Below the pieces are notes generated by a model. That model made no database searches, was not told the origin of the DNA, and saw only the letters and a list, made by a program, of their open reading frames with translations. Shown here one piece after another: positions 12,061-24,519 of a DNA stretch of 64,000 nt (position 1 is its first letter; the number at the start of each line of letters is the position of its first letter). This DNA is from Eulemur rufifrons (Eukaryota > Chordata > Mammalia > Primates > Lemuridae). Location: contig NC_090989.1 in NCBI RefSeq assembly GCF_041146395.1, forward strand, positions 54,648,501 to 54,712,500, in the 5' to 3' direction. The translations under genes were made by a program, and so were the position numbers.

Positions 12061-12224
12061 GCAGAATGAATCTTAGCACTGCTTAAGCGAATCAGGACAT
12101 TGGTCCTAGGGTCTAAGGTTTCCCCAAAGCTCAGTCATGGCTTTGGCCAACTGGTCTCTGGAGAGCAGGGGGAGTGATGGGACAAGGAATTGTGAGAATC
12201 TGGCTCACCTCCACATCCATCTCT

Positions 12225-12360
12225 GACTCTAATTAACTGTGTGGTCATGGCAAGGTATCTATCCTCTTTGACCCTTAGATATCTCATCTTTCTGCATATG
12301 TACATAAATTGAGTAGAACGAGATTGTCTCCAGAGTAACTTCTAGATATAATACTGTAGG
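12225..12360 (+). mobile_element. MIR SINE fragment
   Basis: 'TAATTAACTGTGTGGTCATG' and 'TCTTTGACCCTTAGATATCT' match the MIR core and its following segment, diverged. Confidence 0.5.
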
Positions 12361-15300
12361 AGTCCATTATTATATTGATAATCTAGCCAGCTGTCTACTC
12401 CTCCACCCTACCACCTCAGATAAACCAAAACTTTTCATAGGGGACTATAATTCAAAGTGGGCAATGCTGTGATCAGAGTTAATGTCTGAGTGATTGTGAT
12501 CATTTTCAGCAAAATGATAGAATACAGGTTATGCTGGCAAGTGTACCAAGGAAGGAGTTGTTTTCTGAGTTCTGGAATGCCCAGTGCAGCAGGAGACTAA
12601 CATAAGGACTTCAACCAACGTATGCTTGAGATGATAGAAGTTTGAGGCCTAGCAGGTAACTAGATCCTTTATTTGGCAAATAATGTCAAAGAGAACTATG
12701 CATAGAAAGGTGCCAAAAAATACTATTTCTTCTAGTGCTGCTGCTGCAGCTATGAACATAATTGGCCTCACATTCAAGAGCATTGTAAGAATTAATGAGT
12801 GCAAAGTGCTTTTGTGAAGGGAGTGAAACTTCCTGAGCCCTGTTTATGCCATTGAAATGGGCTGACACTAAATAACCCAAAGGTCCCCTAAGCTGGTGCC
12901 ATGAGTATTAACATATGTATTAAAATGCATTCACATTACGAGTGATTAAATTAACTATCACCTAAACATAACAATGGCTAAATCATCCTTACCAGGCAGA
13001 GCAGAAAATTACACACTGCTTTTGAGTTAGGGCTGTGAATAAGATCATAGCACCTCAGTGTCAGCTACGCAGAGGCAGCACTAAATGAAAACTGCTCAGT
13101 TCACAAGATGCCCTGGCTCATTTCCAAAGAATGCTTCCCCTGCAATTAAACATTAAGAGGGCATCAGTACACCCCACACTAACTCGGTGCTGTGGCATTT
13201 ATTTATCCATTTTGAAGACACATGTAGAAACAGAGAGCATGATTATCATACATGGACATATGGACAACATCCCAGCTGAATAATAAACTCTCTTCTATCT
13301 TTTCCTTTACATTGCAAATCTCCAGCTTTGAAAGTCTCCCTGCTGCTAAGAAAAGAGAGTGCAGAGAGATGAGAATAGACTGGTGCTGTCTTGAGCATCA
13401 TTCATGGGGATTACTGCATGACTTTTTAGGATAGCACCACAAATTGTTATACTGGGCATTCATTAGAGGGAAGAAAACGTCTGTGAGAACCAAGACATTG
13501 CACATTGTAATTCCAAGAGCTCCTTCTTGTTCAATGACCTGTACTAATCATTGCTGGGGAAAATTAATCTTTTTATTTTTTGCCTGAATACTAAAGAATT
13601 CCTGAGCCACTCAAACAGTGTCAAAAGCTCACTATGTGGTCTTTTGTCTTCTTTGGTCACTGTGTTGCTCCCATGGACTTCTGTGATTTTGAAGTTACCC
13701 TTACCTTCTCATACTCGAGCTTTCCACTTCTCTCTTCTATTAAACAGGAGCTTTGAGCAAGCAAGTTGCTATGGACATTGCTGCAGCTTTAGTGAAAAGT
13801 GTTATGAATAACACTGCATTTTACTGAAGGCTTTTAAACAAAAAAACAACTGGTTGGTTTAACAACAACCCTTTCTGAGAGTTTTCTGCATGATTTGGAA
13901 TATAAGCATACTGCTTAAAACTGGGAACTCTCTTAATTCCTTTAGAAAATAAAACAACAACAAAAAATTACGTTTTTGCTGCTTGCAGAAAAATAGTTCC
14001 TTGATAAGAAACAAGTACAAATTGTAAGATCATTTCTCAAAGTCTGAGGCTTTTTTTGAAATCCAAGGGCCACAGTTCCAAGCTACATCTTCATTCACAG
14101 TTTCTCCTTTTCATATATTGCAATGGGAATTTGGCCTATAGGATGTGGTTACCTTTATTTGTTCTCACACTGGTGAAGAATAAATTCTTTAAAGATAGAA
14201 AAGTTAAGCAATTGAGTCACTAACAGAGATGGTGAATTCTCAGAATTACCTTTTACATTACCAGGAATTATAAATACTGCTGTTTTACAATGTGACTTTT
14301 ATATACTTCTGCTACTGTTCCTAATTTATTTTGTTCTGTTTTCCAGCAAGAGTGATAATTTCTGGAGAATTCTGGCTAATAAAGAAATAATCTTTGGAGA
14401 AAATGACACATTAAATTCTTCTATTTCATCAAATATTTTATAAATAAAATGCTCTTATGTTGATAATAAATCAGAATTTCTTAGCAAATATTCATTTTAC
14501 TTACAAATGTTCTACTTTCTCCCTTCCTGAGTCCATTAACCAGGGCTGGTTTCGTGGACATGCTGCCAGTACAGTCACATAGGGCCCCAAACTAAGTGGG
14601 CTCCTGCTTGGGGTTTAATGCTTTGAAGTCTCTGTCTTGAAATTTTTCATAATGCTTTCTTTGATGTATGCTTTGTAAGTGAAGCTCAGTGTGGGAAAGA
14701 AGCACGTGTTAGGGCCTTGGAGTCCCAGCAAGTAGGTGATGTCCCACCTGACATCACCTTTCTAGAACAGGTTCTCTACTGACCACTCCCTGTTCCCTGG
14801 TGCCCCAGTCTGGCCTAGCCTGCTCTTTCTGATGGCCACTGAGTGACTACAGTGGCCCAGTGCTCCCAGGGAATCTGGGTGCAGGCACAGGGAGTGTTGG
14901 GGTTACACACCTTTCTGATATCTTCAGGAGGTGAAGGCAGCAGCCATCTCTATCCTGGGCTGGCAGCATCTGGACATATTTCTTGGGTGAGTCACCTGAG
15001 AGAGGAGGGAGGGGAAAGCTGTGGGAAGAGGAGATTAACTTCACTACCTTCAACAAGGTCTGTGAATTTTCTTATTGAACTAAATGAGACAGTAGTTAAC
15101 CCTGTCTCAACTCCCATCATTCTAAAAACCAGGTCCCTCCTTACTTTCATAAGAGTAAATCTAAAGGTCTCATTCATCAGGTAAAGAATAGTTTGCTGAA
15201 AGGAATAAAAAAAATCCTCTAAAGGAATTTCAGCTATGAGCCTCACGTTCAAAGCTTCCTCCAGATGTTGAGAGAGAGAAGGGACACGGCCAGTTGGTGA
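12361..15300. other. Unique sequence
   Basis: No gene or named repeat recognised. The block at about 12990-13250 is of mixed composition and low repetitiveness and might be conserved non-coding DNA. The block at 14540-14990 is richer in G+C and has an ORF of 113 codons at 14843-15184, but it also has opposite-strand frames of similar size and no domain. Confidence 0.4.
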
Positions 15301-15309
15301 TTCTTTCAG

Positions 15310-15750
15310 TTAGATTCTTTTGGTTGCAAGAAACAGAGGACCACCGACACAACCTCAAGGAAAAGTGAATTTGTCATAAGGCATGGATACAGAATGCCAT
15401 CAGCAGCAGGGCACCTCAGGTGACTGTTTCTCATCCCATCTCTGTGAAGAGCTCGCGGTCTCTTCAGGGCATCTCTGCTTCCTGCCATACATCAGCTTCT
15501 TGCAACTTTGATTTGTACATGGCTCACTGTGGTCTGTCAATTTCTGCATTGTGACCTTATAAAGTCAGCTCCCCCTGCTAACTATGTCATTATCTGAGCA
15601 GTAGTTCTCTCAGGCCCTTCTTTCATGCTAGGACACATCATTGCCAGCAGGTTCTGACTACAAATTGGCTACTCTTCGCTCAGATTCTTAATTCAGCTGC
15701 CTCAGCTTTGGCTAGGGTCTTGGGTAGCAAAATGGGTCGCCTTCTTCGTT
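15310..15750. repeat. Possible ancient interspersed repeat, family not named
   Basis: The opening phrase 'CTTTTGGTTGCAAGAAACAG' followed by text with 'TCAGGTGACTGTTTCTCA' and short CT-rich phrases resembles an ancient medium-reiteration repeat that I have seen phrased with 'TTGGTTGCAAGTAACAGAA'. I cannot assign the family from memory. Confidence 0.35.
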
Positions 15751-15879
15751 AATGCCTGTGCACAGGGCAAGCCTTGTTATGGGCATCTGCTGCACTAGCT
15801 CATTCTCTCTCTTCTCCTGGACTGATCCTGTCCTTTGTATTCTCTATCTCAGTTAAAGGCACCATCATTTCAGTTGCTC

Positions 15880-16335
15880 AATGAGATACAAAATGAAGTT
15901 CACAGTCTTTTCTTTCCCTCCTGCATCACTTCTCTTGTATCTATGTCTTAGATCTGGCTTTTCAGGTTTTGTGAGTGGCTTCAGAATCAAATCCAATCAC
16001 TTGAATAAAAGACCTTCCTGATGTGGTCCTGAGAGTTCTCTGGTCTCATTCTCTGTCACCCTTCCTGTAACCCACCCCAACATTGCTATTAAACTACTTG
16101 CAGTTCTGCAAATGAGCTGTCTTCTTTCTCATCTTCATAATTTCTCACATTCTACTTCACTTCCATAACACAAGCACACTGTATTTGCCTTCCTTATAGC
16201 ACATATCACAGGCATCGCTATTGTTTATTTATGTGATTTCCCAGTAGATTGTGTGCTTCCTGAGGATACACACTGTGTTTAAGTTTCCTGTATCTTCTAC
16301 ATCAAAAAGAGAACATAATGGATGGCATATATTAA
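15880..16335 (+). mobile_element. L2 LINE 3' fragment, copy 1
   Basis: Wording of the L2 3' region in order: 'AAATGAAGTTCACAGTC' (the '..AGTCCAAACTCC' zone), 'TGATGTGGTCCTGAGAG', 'CTTATAGCACATATCAC' and 'GTGTGCTTCCTGAGGATAC' (usual 'GAGCTCCTTGAGGGCAGG'). Old, non-coding. Confidence 0.6.
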
Positions 16336-16369
16336 ATAAAATAAATGAATATTACTGTATATCCCATAT

Positions 16370-16850
16370 TTTAAAAATTTCAATGACCTCACATTGTTTT
16401 CAGTATAAAGTACACACTCTTAAGCACCTCTTCCATATAATCTTTTCATTACTCTTCTATTTTATAGTCCAACACTAAAAAAATACTCTGCTTAGTCATT
16501 ATCACATGCTAATCTATGTCTCTTTGTTTTTGTAAATAATGTTCCTTATGCCCAGAATAATTTTTCCCAAATTTTCTGCACAAGAGACTCCTAATCAATC
16601 TTAAATATTTACCTCAAGCATCAGCTCTCTTGGGAAATCACTGTGCTCTCTGCCCTTTCTCTTTCTTCTTATAATGTTAGACTCTCCCTTCCTTAGCATC
16701 TCCTAGAATTCTTTTTTCAATTGTGATACACTTCACATGAATTATACCTGTTGGTTTTATTGTCTTTTTCTTTAGAGAAAGGAGACAGGTCCTTTTTACA
16801 TTCTCAATATAAAATAAAACACTTAGTGAGTACTCAATAAATATTGAAAG
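16370..16850 (+). mobile_element. L2 LINE 3' fragment, copy 2
   Basis: A second, separate copy in the same orientation. It has 'CAGTATAAAGTACACACTCT', 'TTCCTTATGCCCAGAATAAT', 'CAAGCATCAGCTCTCTTGGG', and a 3' end 'GAGTACTCAATAAATATTGA'. Because this end matches the L2 terminus, the copy is complete at its 3' side. Confidence 0.75.
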
Positions 16851-16984
16851 AGGTAAAATATAATCTAAGTACTAGGTCTTTAATAACTGGACTAGCATGA
16901 GTACAGTAAACAGAAACAAAATCCAAACTGACCTTCCTTAAGTAAATATTTGACTGAATATTTTTCACATTGCATCTCTCTTAA

Positions 16985-17205
16985 ACTGACTCTTTCCCCT
17001 CCCTCTTCCCTTCCCTCTTTTAAGGGGCCATGTGGTATATTGGACCCACCTGGGTGAATGAGGCAACTCTTCCGTTTTAAAGTCACCTGATTAGAAACCT
17101 TAATTTTTTCTGCAACCTTAAGTCCCTCTTGGCATGTAACAGGTCCCAGGAATTAGAATGTGGACATCTTTGGGGCACCATTTACCTGCCTACCACAATA
17201 GTTAC
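16985..17205 (-). mobile_element. LTR-like medium-reiterated repeat, reverse orientation
   Basis: The segment ends 'GTGGACATCTTTGGGGCACC' then 'CTGCCTACCACA', preceded by 'CTGATTAGAAACCTTAAT' and 'TTGGACCCACCTGGGTGAAT'. This is the reverse complement of a common mammalian LTR-type repeat opening TGTGGTAGGCAGAATAATGG. I am confident of the repeat but not of the family name. Confidence 0.6.
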
Positions 17206-17209
17206 ATAA

Positions 17210-18400
17210 TTATGTCAGAACACTTAATTTCTTGTACCTGTAATGTAACAAGATAAAGGACAAGTAAATCAAATCATTAAGTTTGGAACCTGGATTTGAC
17301 CTAACTATAACTATTCTCCTGGGCATCTTAATTTCTGCCTTCCTAAAAATGAGCCTTTTAAAATTGGATAATACTCAAATCAGATTATAGATATAAATTA
17401 AAGTGCATTTAATCAATGGCGTACAATTCAATTGTCCTCCAATTCTCTTTAGCATGCAGTCAGCTGACACTTGCAAATTTTTAAACAGTGTAATAAAGAG
17501 AATTGCATAAACTTTGGAGAAGAAAATACACTAAATTTGAAATTAAGATTCAGTGTATTCCAATTTCAAATTGTGAAATATTTTATAAAGTGGATATATA
17601 TAAGCAAAGAGATGACCATTATTAATGATGGATTTTGAAATATAAAATTGTTTCTATTATTGTATGTACACAATATGACTGTTATAAGTAATTAATATTA
17701 ATATTCCAGTTACATTTTGTACAGAGAGAATGTACAAGTACTTCAATGTTACTTTGATGATCTAGGAAAATGCTTACATTTAAGTTATTTTAAACAATAA
17801 TACAGTTTTTTCCAAATAATATACAAACATATATCCTCAATTTAAATCATGTATTTACTAAGTCCTTATTATATATAATGTTTGGAAGAACTCAAAATTT
17901 TATAAAATATAGACCCTCTCAAATTTTCAGATCTGTTAGAGGAAAGAATGAAAAAGAAATTATGTAAAATATTACCTTATTACTTTATGTTTTATATTAA
18001 TGCAATTAATATGAATTAGAATGGTTTTTCCATTTTTAATTTTTAAAATCAAAACTGCAATAGTGAACAAATACAATTCAGTTAATTGTACCAGGGTCTT
18101 TTTTCCTACCAGGTAGGAAAAAATAATTTTTTTCAATTATTATATTTAAATGAACATAGCTGTTTTGCTCCTTTAGCTTCTAAACACAGACTCTCACAGT
18201 GATCAAAAGTCAGGGTAAAACAAATTAAAGAACCAAAAGAATCAATATCTCCCTATACACATACACACACAACTTATAATTTTCATGAATCATGTCTTAA
18301 AATAAAAGAACCAAGAACCTATGTTATACAAATATTTCACATTTTGTCTGGGCATACAAAATTAAATATAAGCTTGCTAAATGAATAAGCAAACAGTTCT
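17210..18400. other. AT-rich unique sequence
   Basis: No gene or repeat recognised. Very AT-rich with many short A/T runs. Confidence 0.45.
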
Positions 18401-18404
18401 CAGT

Positions 18405-18680
18405 GAATTACAGCCATGCCTTATCTTGCTGCATTTCACTTTATCATGCATCACAGACATCGTGTTTTTTACAAATTGGAGGTTTGTTGCAACCCTTCAA
18501 CAAGCAAGTCTATTAATACCATTTTTCCAACAGCATGGATTCACTTTGTGTCTTTGTGTCACAATTTGGCAATTCTCACAATATTTTAAAGACTTTCATT
18601 ATTATCATATCTGTTATGGTGATCTTTGATGTTAATATTATCATTGTTTTGGAGGCACCACAAATTTCACCCATGTAAGA
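18405..18680 (+). mobile_element. Tigger1-like DNA transposon, 5' portion left of the L1 insertion
   Basis: The wording matches the 5' side of Tigger1 (pogo/Tc1-mariner superfamily): 'TTTTTTACAAATTGGAGGTT', 'CATTTTTCCAACAGCATGGA', 'CTTTGTGTCACAATTTGGCA' and 'TATCTGTTATGGTGATCTTT'. It is interrupted by L1-A and continues at 26278. The 105-codon frame at 18626-18943 runs out of this element into L1 sequence and is an artefact. Confidence 0.85.
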
Positions 18681-18694
18681 TGGCAAACTTAATT
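18681..18694. repeat. Left target-site duplication of L1-A
   Basis: TGGCAAACTTAATT, repeated exactly at 26264-26277. Its sequence belongs to the Tigger1 host element ('..GACGGCAAACTTAAT..' in the usual wording), which proves that the L1 landed in the transposon. Confidence 0.95.
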
Positions 18695-19026
18695 TTTTTT
18701 AATTTATTTATTTATTTTTTATTTCATCTTATTGTTATGGGGGATACAGAATTGCAGGTTACATATGTTGCCCATGTACCACCTTTCCCCCCAAGTCAGA
18801 GCTCCAGGCGTGTCCGTTCCCCAGGTAGTGTGCGTTGCACCCATCATGTAGGTATATGTCCCTCCCCTACACCCCCCCTTCCCGAGTCAGCACCTTCAAG
18901 TGTTACCATTCACCAAGTGGTGTGCAATGCACTCATTGTATAGGCATACCCCCATCCCCTCCCCCACCCCCCACCTCAGTCTGATATCCGATTGGTGTCG
19001 TTCCTAGATGTGTATTTAGGTGATGA
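18695..19026 (-). mobile_element. L1-A 3' UTR and poly(A) end
   Basis: On the plus strand the region starts with a T run and an (ATTT)n segment, the reverse complement of a patterned A-rich tail. The following 300 bases are G-poor and C-rich on this strand and hold the 3' UTR. The wording 'GCAGGTTACATATGTTGCCC' is shared with the L1-C end at 39.93 kb. The UTR ends at the ORF2 stop at 19027. Confidence 0.85.
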
Positions 19027-22000
19027 TCAGGGAAACCAATTTTCTGGTGAGTACATGTGATGCTTGTTTTTCCATTCTTGGGATACTTCACTTAATATAA
19101 TGGGTTCCAACTCTCTCCAGGAGAACCATAGAGATGTCGTATCTTCATTATTCCTTATAGCTGAGTAATATTCCATGGTATACATATACCACAGCTTACT
19201 AATCCAATCATGTATTGATGGGCATTTGGGTTGTTTCCACATCTTTGCTATTGTGAATTGTGCTGCTATAAACATTCGGGTACAGGTGTCTTTGTTACAG
19301 AATGACCTTTTTTCCTTTGGGTATACGCCCAGTAATGGGATTGCTGGGTCAAATGGCAGGTCTACTTGAATCTGTTTAAGATACCTCCATAATGCTTTCC
19401 ACAGGGGTTGCACTAGTTTGCAGTCCCACCAGCAGGGTATGAGTGTTCCTGTCTTTCCACACCCACGCCAACATGTGTTGTTTTGGGTTTTTTTGATAAA
19501 GGCCATTCTCACTGGGGTTAAGTGATATCTCATTGTGGTTTTGATTTGCATTTCTCTGATGATTAGGGATGTTGAGCATTTTTTCATATGTTTGTTAGCC
19601 ATTCTTATATCTTCTTTCGAGAAGTTTCTATTCATGTCATTTGCCCACTTTTTGATAGGGTTGCTTATTTTTTCTTGCTGATTTTCCTGAGTTCTAAATA
19701 GATTCTTGTTATCAGTCCTTTATCTGATGTGTAGTATGCAAAAATTTTTTCCCATTCTGTAGGTGGTCTGTTTATTCTCGTGACTGTTTCTTTGGCTGTG
19801 CAGAAGCTTTTTAATTTAATTAGGTCCCATTCATTTATTTTTGTTGCTGCTGTGATGGCCTTAGGGGTCTTCTTCATAAATTCTTTGCCTAGGCCAATGT
19901 CTGTAAGAGTCTTTCCTACATTTTCTTCTAGAATTCTGATTGTATCACGCCTAAGGTTTAAGTCTGTTATCCACCGTGATTTGATTTTTGTGAGAGGTGA
20001 AAGCTGTGGGTCCTGTTTCAGTCTTCTACAAGTGGCTAACCAATTCTCCCAGCACCATTTATTGAATAGGGATTCTTGTCCCCAGAGTATATTCTTTCCC
20101 GCTTTGTCAAAAATTAGGTGACTCTCTGAGGATGGTTCTATATTTGGATTTTCTGTTGTGTTCCACTGGTCTGTGTCCCTGCACTTGTGCCAATACCAGG
20201 CTGTTTTAAGAACCACAGCCTTGTAGTATAGTTTGAGGTCTGGCAAATTAATACCTCCCATTTTGTTTTTGTTGCTTAAAATTGCTTTTTATATATGGGG
20301 TCTTCTTTGATTCCATACAAAGGATATAATTATTTTCTCTACATCTGTAAAGAATGATGTTGGTAATTTAATAGGGATTGCATTGAATCTGTAGATCACT
20401 TTGGGTAGTATAGACATTTTAACAATGTTGATTCTTCTGATCCACAAGCATGGTATATTTTTCCATCTATTTGCAAGTTCTGCTATTTCTCTTCTCAGTG
20501 TTTCATAGTTTTCCTTATAGAGATCCTTTACCTCTTTAGTTAGGTATATACCTAGATATTTTATTTTCTTTGTTGCTATTTTGAAGGGTATTGAGTCTTT
20601 AATTTGGTTTTCTGATTGACTGTTATTGGTATATATAAATGCCTCTGATTTTTGTATATTAATTTGGTAGCCTGAGACTTTGCTATATTCGTTAATCAAT
20701 TCCAGGAGTCTCTTGGTTGAATCCTGGGGGTTTTCCAGATATAACATCATATCATCAGCAAAAAGTGAGAGTTTGATCTCTTCCTTCCCTATTTGGACTC
20801 CCTTGATTCTGCTCTCTTGCCTGATAGCTCTCGCAAGGACTTCCAATGTTGAAAAGTAATGGGGACAGTTGTCAGCCCTGTCTGGTTCCAGTTCTAAGTG
20901 GGAGTGCTTTCAGTTTTTCCCCATTCAGAATGATGTTGGCTGTGGGTTTGTCATATATGGCTCGTATCATTTTTAGGTAGGTTCCATCAATGCCTATTTT
21001 GTTAAGCGTTTTTATCATAAAAGGGTGTTGAATTTTGTCAAATGCTTTTTCTGCATCTCATGAGAGTATCATATGGTTTTTGTTTTTGCTTCTATTTATG
21101 TGGTGAATTACATTTATAGATTTACATATGTTGAACCACCCCTGCATCTCTGGGATGAAGCCCACTTGGTCGTGGTGGATTATTTTTTTGATAAGTACTT
21201 GGATTCGATTTGCTAGTATTTTATTGAAAATTTTTCCATCTCTATTCATGAGAGAAATTGGTCTGTAGTTCTCTATTTTTGTTGCGTCCTTTCCTGGTTT
21301 TGGTATCAATGTTATATTGGCTTGGTAGAACGTGTTGGGGAGAATTCCATCCTTCTCAATATTGGAGAATAGTTTATGTAGGATGGCACCAGTTCTTCTT
21401 TGTATGTATGGTAAAATTCAGGTGTGAACCCATCTGGACCAGGGCTTTTCTTTTTGGGAAGGTTTTTTATTGCTGTTTCGATTTCAGTTCTTGATATTGG
21501 TCTGTTCAGGTACTCTATTTCTTCCTGATTGAGCCTGGGAAGACTATGTGTTTTAAAAATTTGTCCATTTCCTCCACATTCTCCAGTTTGTGTGCATAAA
21601 GATTTTTGTAGAATTCATAGATGATATCTTGTATCTCTGTAGCATCGGTTGTGATTTCTCCTTTCATGTTCCTAATGGAGGTTATTAGAGATTTTAGTTT
21701 TGTGCTCTTGGTTAGCCTAGCCAGGGGTGTGTCTATTTTGTCTATCTTTTCAAAGAACCAACTTTTTGTTTTATTAATTTTCCGTATAGTTTCTTTGTTG
21801 TCCTTTTCATTTAATTCTGATTTGATCTTAGTAATTTCTCGCCTTCTTCTGGGTTTGGGATCGTTCTGTTCTTCTTTCTCCAGCTCTTTGAGTCTATTCC
21901 TTAGGTTGTCTATTTGCATGTTTTCTGTCTTTTTGGTATAGGCATTTATGGATATGAACTTTCCTTTCAGGACTGCTTTAGCTGCATCTCATAGATTTTG

Positions 22001-22897
22001 ATAAGTTGTATCTCCATTGTCATTTAATTCAAAGAAATTTTTGATTTCCATCTTGATTTCTTCCTTTATAAAATAATTATTCAGGAGAAAGTTATTTAGC
22101 TTCCATGACTTTGAGTAAGAGTGAGGGTTTCTGTTTGTGATCATTGTTACTTTTATTCCGCTGTGATCTGAGAAGATGCATGGTATAATTTCTATTTTTT
22201 TGAATTTTTTAAGACATGTTTTATGTCCTAGGACATCATCAATCTTAGAGAATGTCCCATGAGCTGATGAGAAGAATGTATATTCTGTGGACTTTGGGTA
22301 GAATGTCCTATAGATGTCAACCATGCCCATTTGTTCTAGCATTCTATTTAGGTCCATTATGTCTTTGTTTATTTTCTGTTTAGAGGATCTGTCCTGTACT
22401 GTCAGTGGGGTGTTAAAGTCTCCAGCTATTACAGTATTGTTCTCTATCATTTGGTTCAGATCTAGTAGGGTTTGCTTTATGAATCTAGGTCCACGTAGGT
22501 TGGGTGCATATATATTGAGTATGTCATGGCTTCTTGTTGAATTGTGCCTTTAACCAGTATGTAGTAGCCATCTTTGTCTTTTATTATTTTTGTTGGTTTG
22601 AAAGCTAAGTTATTGGAAATTAAGATTGCCACGCCAGCTTTCTTTTGGTTACCATTTGCTTGAAATATCGATTTCCATCCTTTTATTTTCAGTCTAAATG
22701 CATCTTTGCAGGTTAGGTGAGTTTCTTGAAGACAGCAGATACTTGGATTGTGTTTTTTTTATCCATTGGGCCAGTCTATGTCTCTTGAGCGGGGAATTCA
22801 AGCCATTCACATTTATTGAGAGAACTGATAAGTGAGACAGTTTTTTGTTCAGCTTGTTGAGTAGAACTTCATTGTGATGTTTTCTCTCCTGAGCCAT
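19027..22897 (-). pseudogene. L1-A ORF2 (endonuclease / reverse transcriptase), broken
   Basis: ORF2 encodes the L1 endonuclease and reverse transcriptase needed for target-primed reverse transcription. In order on the reverse strand: N-terminal endonuclease start (VLSINVNGLNSP) at about 22.8 kb; endonuclease core with GDFNTPL and SDHSGI in the frame 22450-21989; connector 21919-21515; RT with 'YRPISLMN' (21309-21058) and the catalytic FADD at 20751-20762; thumb 20261-19665; C-terminal Cys-rich region 19635-19027. A frameshift lies in the T8 run at 22753-22760, which ends the first frame within the endonuclease. Further breaks lie between 21309 and 20846 and at about 19664. In the C-terminal knuckle the His is replaced by Pro (codon 19435-19437). 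Not functional. Confidence 0.9.
20751..20762 (-). other. L1-A reverse transcriptase catalytic motif FADD
   Basis: The four codons read F-A-D-D on the reverse strand, the metal-binding box of LINE-1 reverse transcriptase. The surrounding frame (20846-20289) stays open. Confidence 0.9.
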
Positions 22898-22936
22898 TGT
22901 GGTATCTGGAATTTGATCTTTAGCTCTTGAGTAGTT

Positions 22937-23898
22937 TTACATTCGTGGATCTTTCTTGTGCTGATTCATGTGTAATTCTCTTTTGAGTACTTCTTGGAGG
23001 GCTGGTCTTGTCTTGGTGAATTCCCTCAACCTTTGTTTATCTGAGAATGTCTTGATTTCTACTTCGTATAGAAAACTTAGCTTAGCTGGGTACAAGATTC
23101 TAGGCTGGGCATTATTCTGTTTCAGAAGAGTGAAAATGGGGCCCAAACCTCTTCTTGCTTGTAAGGTTTCAGCTGAGAAATCTGGCGTAATTCTGATGGG
23201 TTTTCCTTTGTAAGTTACTTGTTTCTTTCTCCTTACAGCTCGGAGAAGGGACTCTTTAGTGGATATTTTGGTCAGCCTGATGACTACGTGGCGTGGTGTT
23301 TTCCTATTTGCTATGAATCTCCCAGGGGTCCTTTGAGCTTCTTGAATCTATATGTCTAGAGTATTGGCAAGGCCTGGAAAATTTTCCTCGATTATGTCTT
23401 CAAATAGCTTGTCCAACCCTTGCTTGTTATCTTCTTCACCCTCAGGAATGCCAATAACTCTCAAGTTAGGTTTCTTCACATAATCCTACATTTCTTGGAG
23501 ACTCTGATCATTTCTCTTACTTTTTTGATCTATCTCTGTGACTGACTTATTTAGTTGGAAGAAGTTATCTTCAATTTCTGAGATTCTTTCCTCTATTTGA
23601 TCTACCCTGCTCTTGAGACTTTCCACAGTGTTTTGTAGCTCTCTGAGTGAATTCTTCATTTCTAGGAGTTCAGTTTGGTTTTTCTTCAATATTTCAATTT
23701 CTTTAGTGAATTTTTCCTCCAAATCCTGTAATTTTTTTTTGTGTTTTCCTTGTGTTGTTTATCTATTGATTCTTGTATATTATTCAGCTTGTTTATGATC
23801 CATAATTGGAATTCTTCCTGTGACATGTTGGTGTTTTGAGTCTGGTTTATGTCAAATGGTTGGGAGCTGGTATTTCTCTTTGGGGATGAGCTTTCCAT
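22937..23898 (-). pseudogene. L1-A ORF1 (RNA-binding chaperone), broken
   Basis: ORF1p is a trimeric RNA-binding protein that packages L1 RNA. The start at 23898 (MESSSPKRNTSS) lies behind the 5' UTR and gives an N-terminal stretch like other L1 ORF1 proteins. The coiled coil with heptads (LREL, VESL, RVDQIEERISEIED) occupies 23722-23486, and the C-terminal domain with PAKLSF and TRPALQEVLK occupies 23146-22937. Three lesions are visible: a frameshift in the T9 run at 23732-23740, a stop at 23486-23488 where related copies have Trp, and a second stop at 23348-23350 in the same frame. The ORF1-ORF2 gap is 39 bases. Confidence 0.9.
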
Positions 23899-24519
23899 TT
23901 GATTCTTTGTGCTCTCCGTGTTTTTTCACTGGGCCCTTCCCATCTAGATTTATCGTTGGATCTTTTCTTATAGATTTAGTCTGGTTAACAGCACTCTTTG
24001 TGCTCTATTCTTAGGCTGTGAAGCAGTCTAGGTATGTTGCTTCTTTTGGCAAGAGGGGGAGACTGTTGTGTATTGTTTAGAGATCTTTCTGTTTCCGTTG
24101 GGGGACTGCTTCTGATGGGACCAATCCTAGAGGATTGGAGTGATCCAAGACCACTTTGGCGAGTTAGGACACTATGTTGTGGTCGTTCAGAAGGCAAGCT
24201 GGGTCCACACTAATAGTAGACCGAAATTCTCTTTGTTTGTTTGTTTCCCTTTGGTTCTTCCTCTATAGGGGAGGTTTCTGTCTCTATCCGCAGTCAAGAT
24301 ACTAGCTGTGGGGAGTGGACGGTGCTCTCGCTTGCTCAGCGCCCCAGTTGCTGTAGCTCCCATGGGCAAAAGTCTACCTTGGCCCAATGTCCTCAGGGAT
24401 CAGGTTCCACACTCTCGCTTCTGGAGAAGTATTCTGTGTTTACACATGGGCAGGGCCCCTATAGAAGGTCCGTGGACCAGGGGAGGAGGCCGTCCAGGGT
24501 GCCTCTTGGTACCCTATTG

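Noticed and set aside
14843..15252. Frames of 113 (plus) and 86 (minus) codons in a GC-richer block
   Set aside because: Frames are open on both strands through the same block, which points to composition and not to coding.
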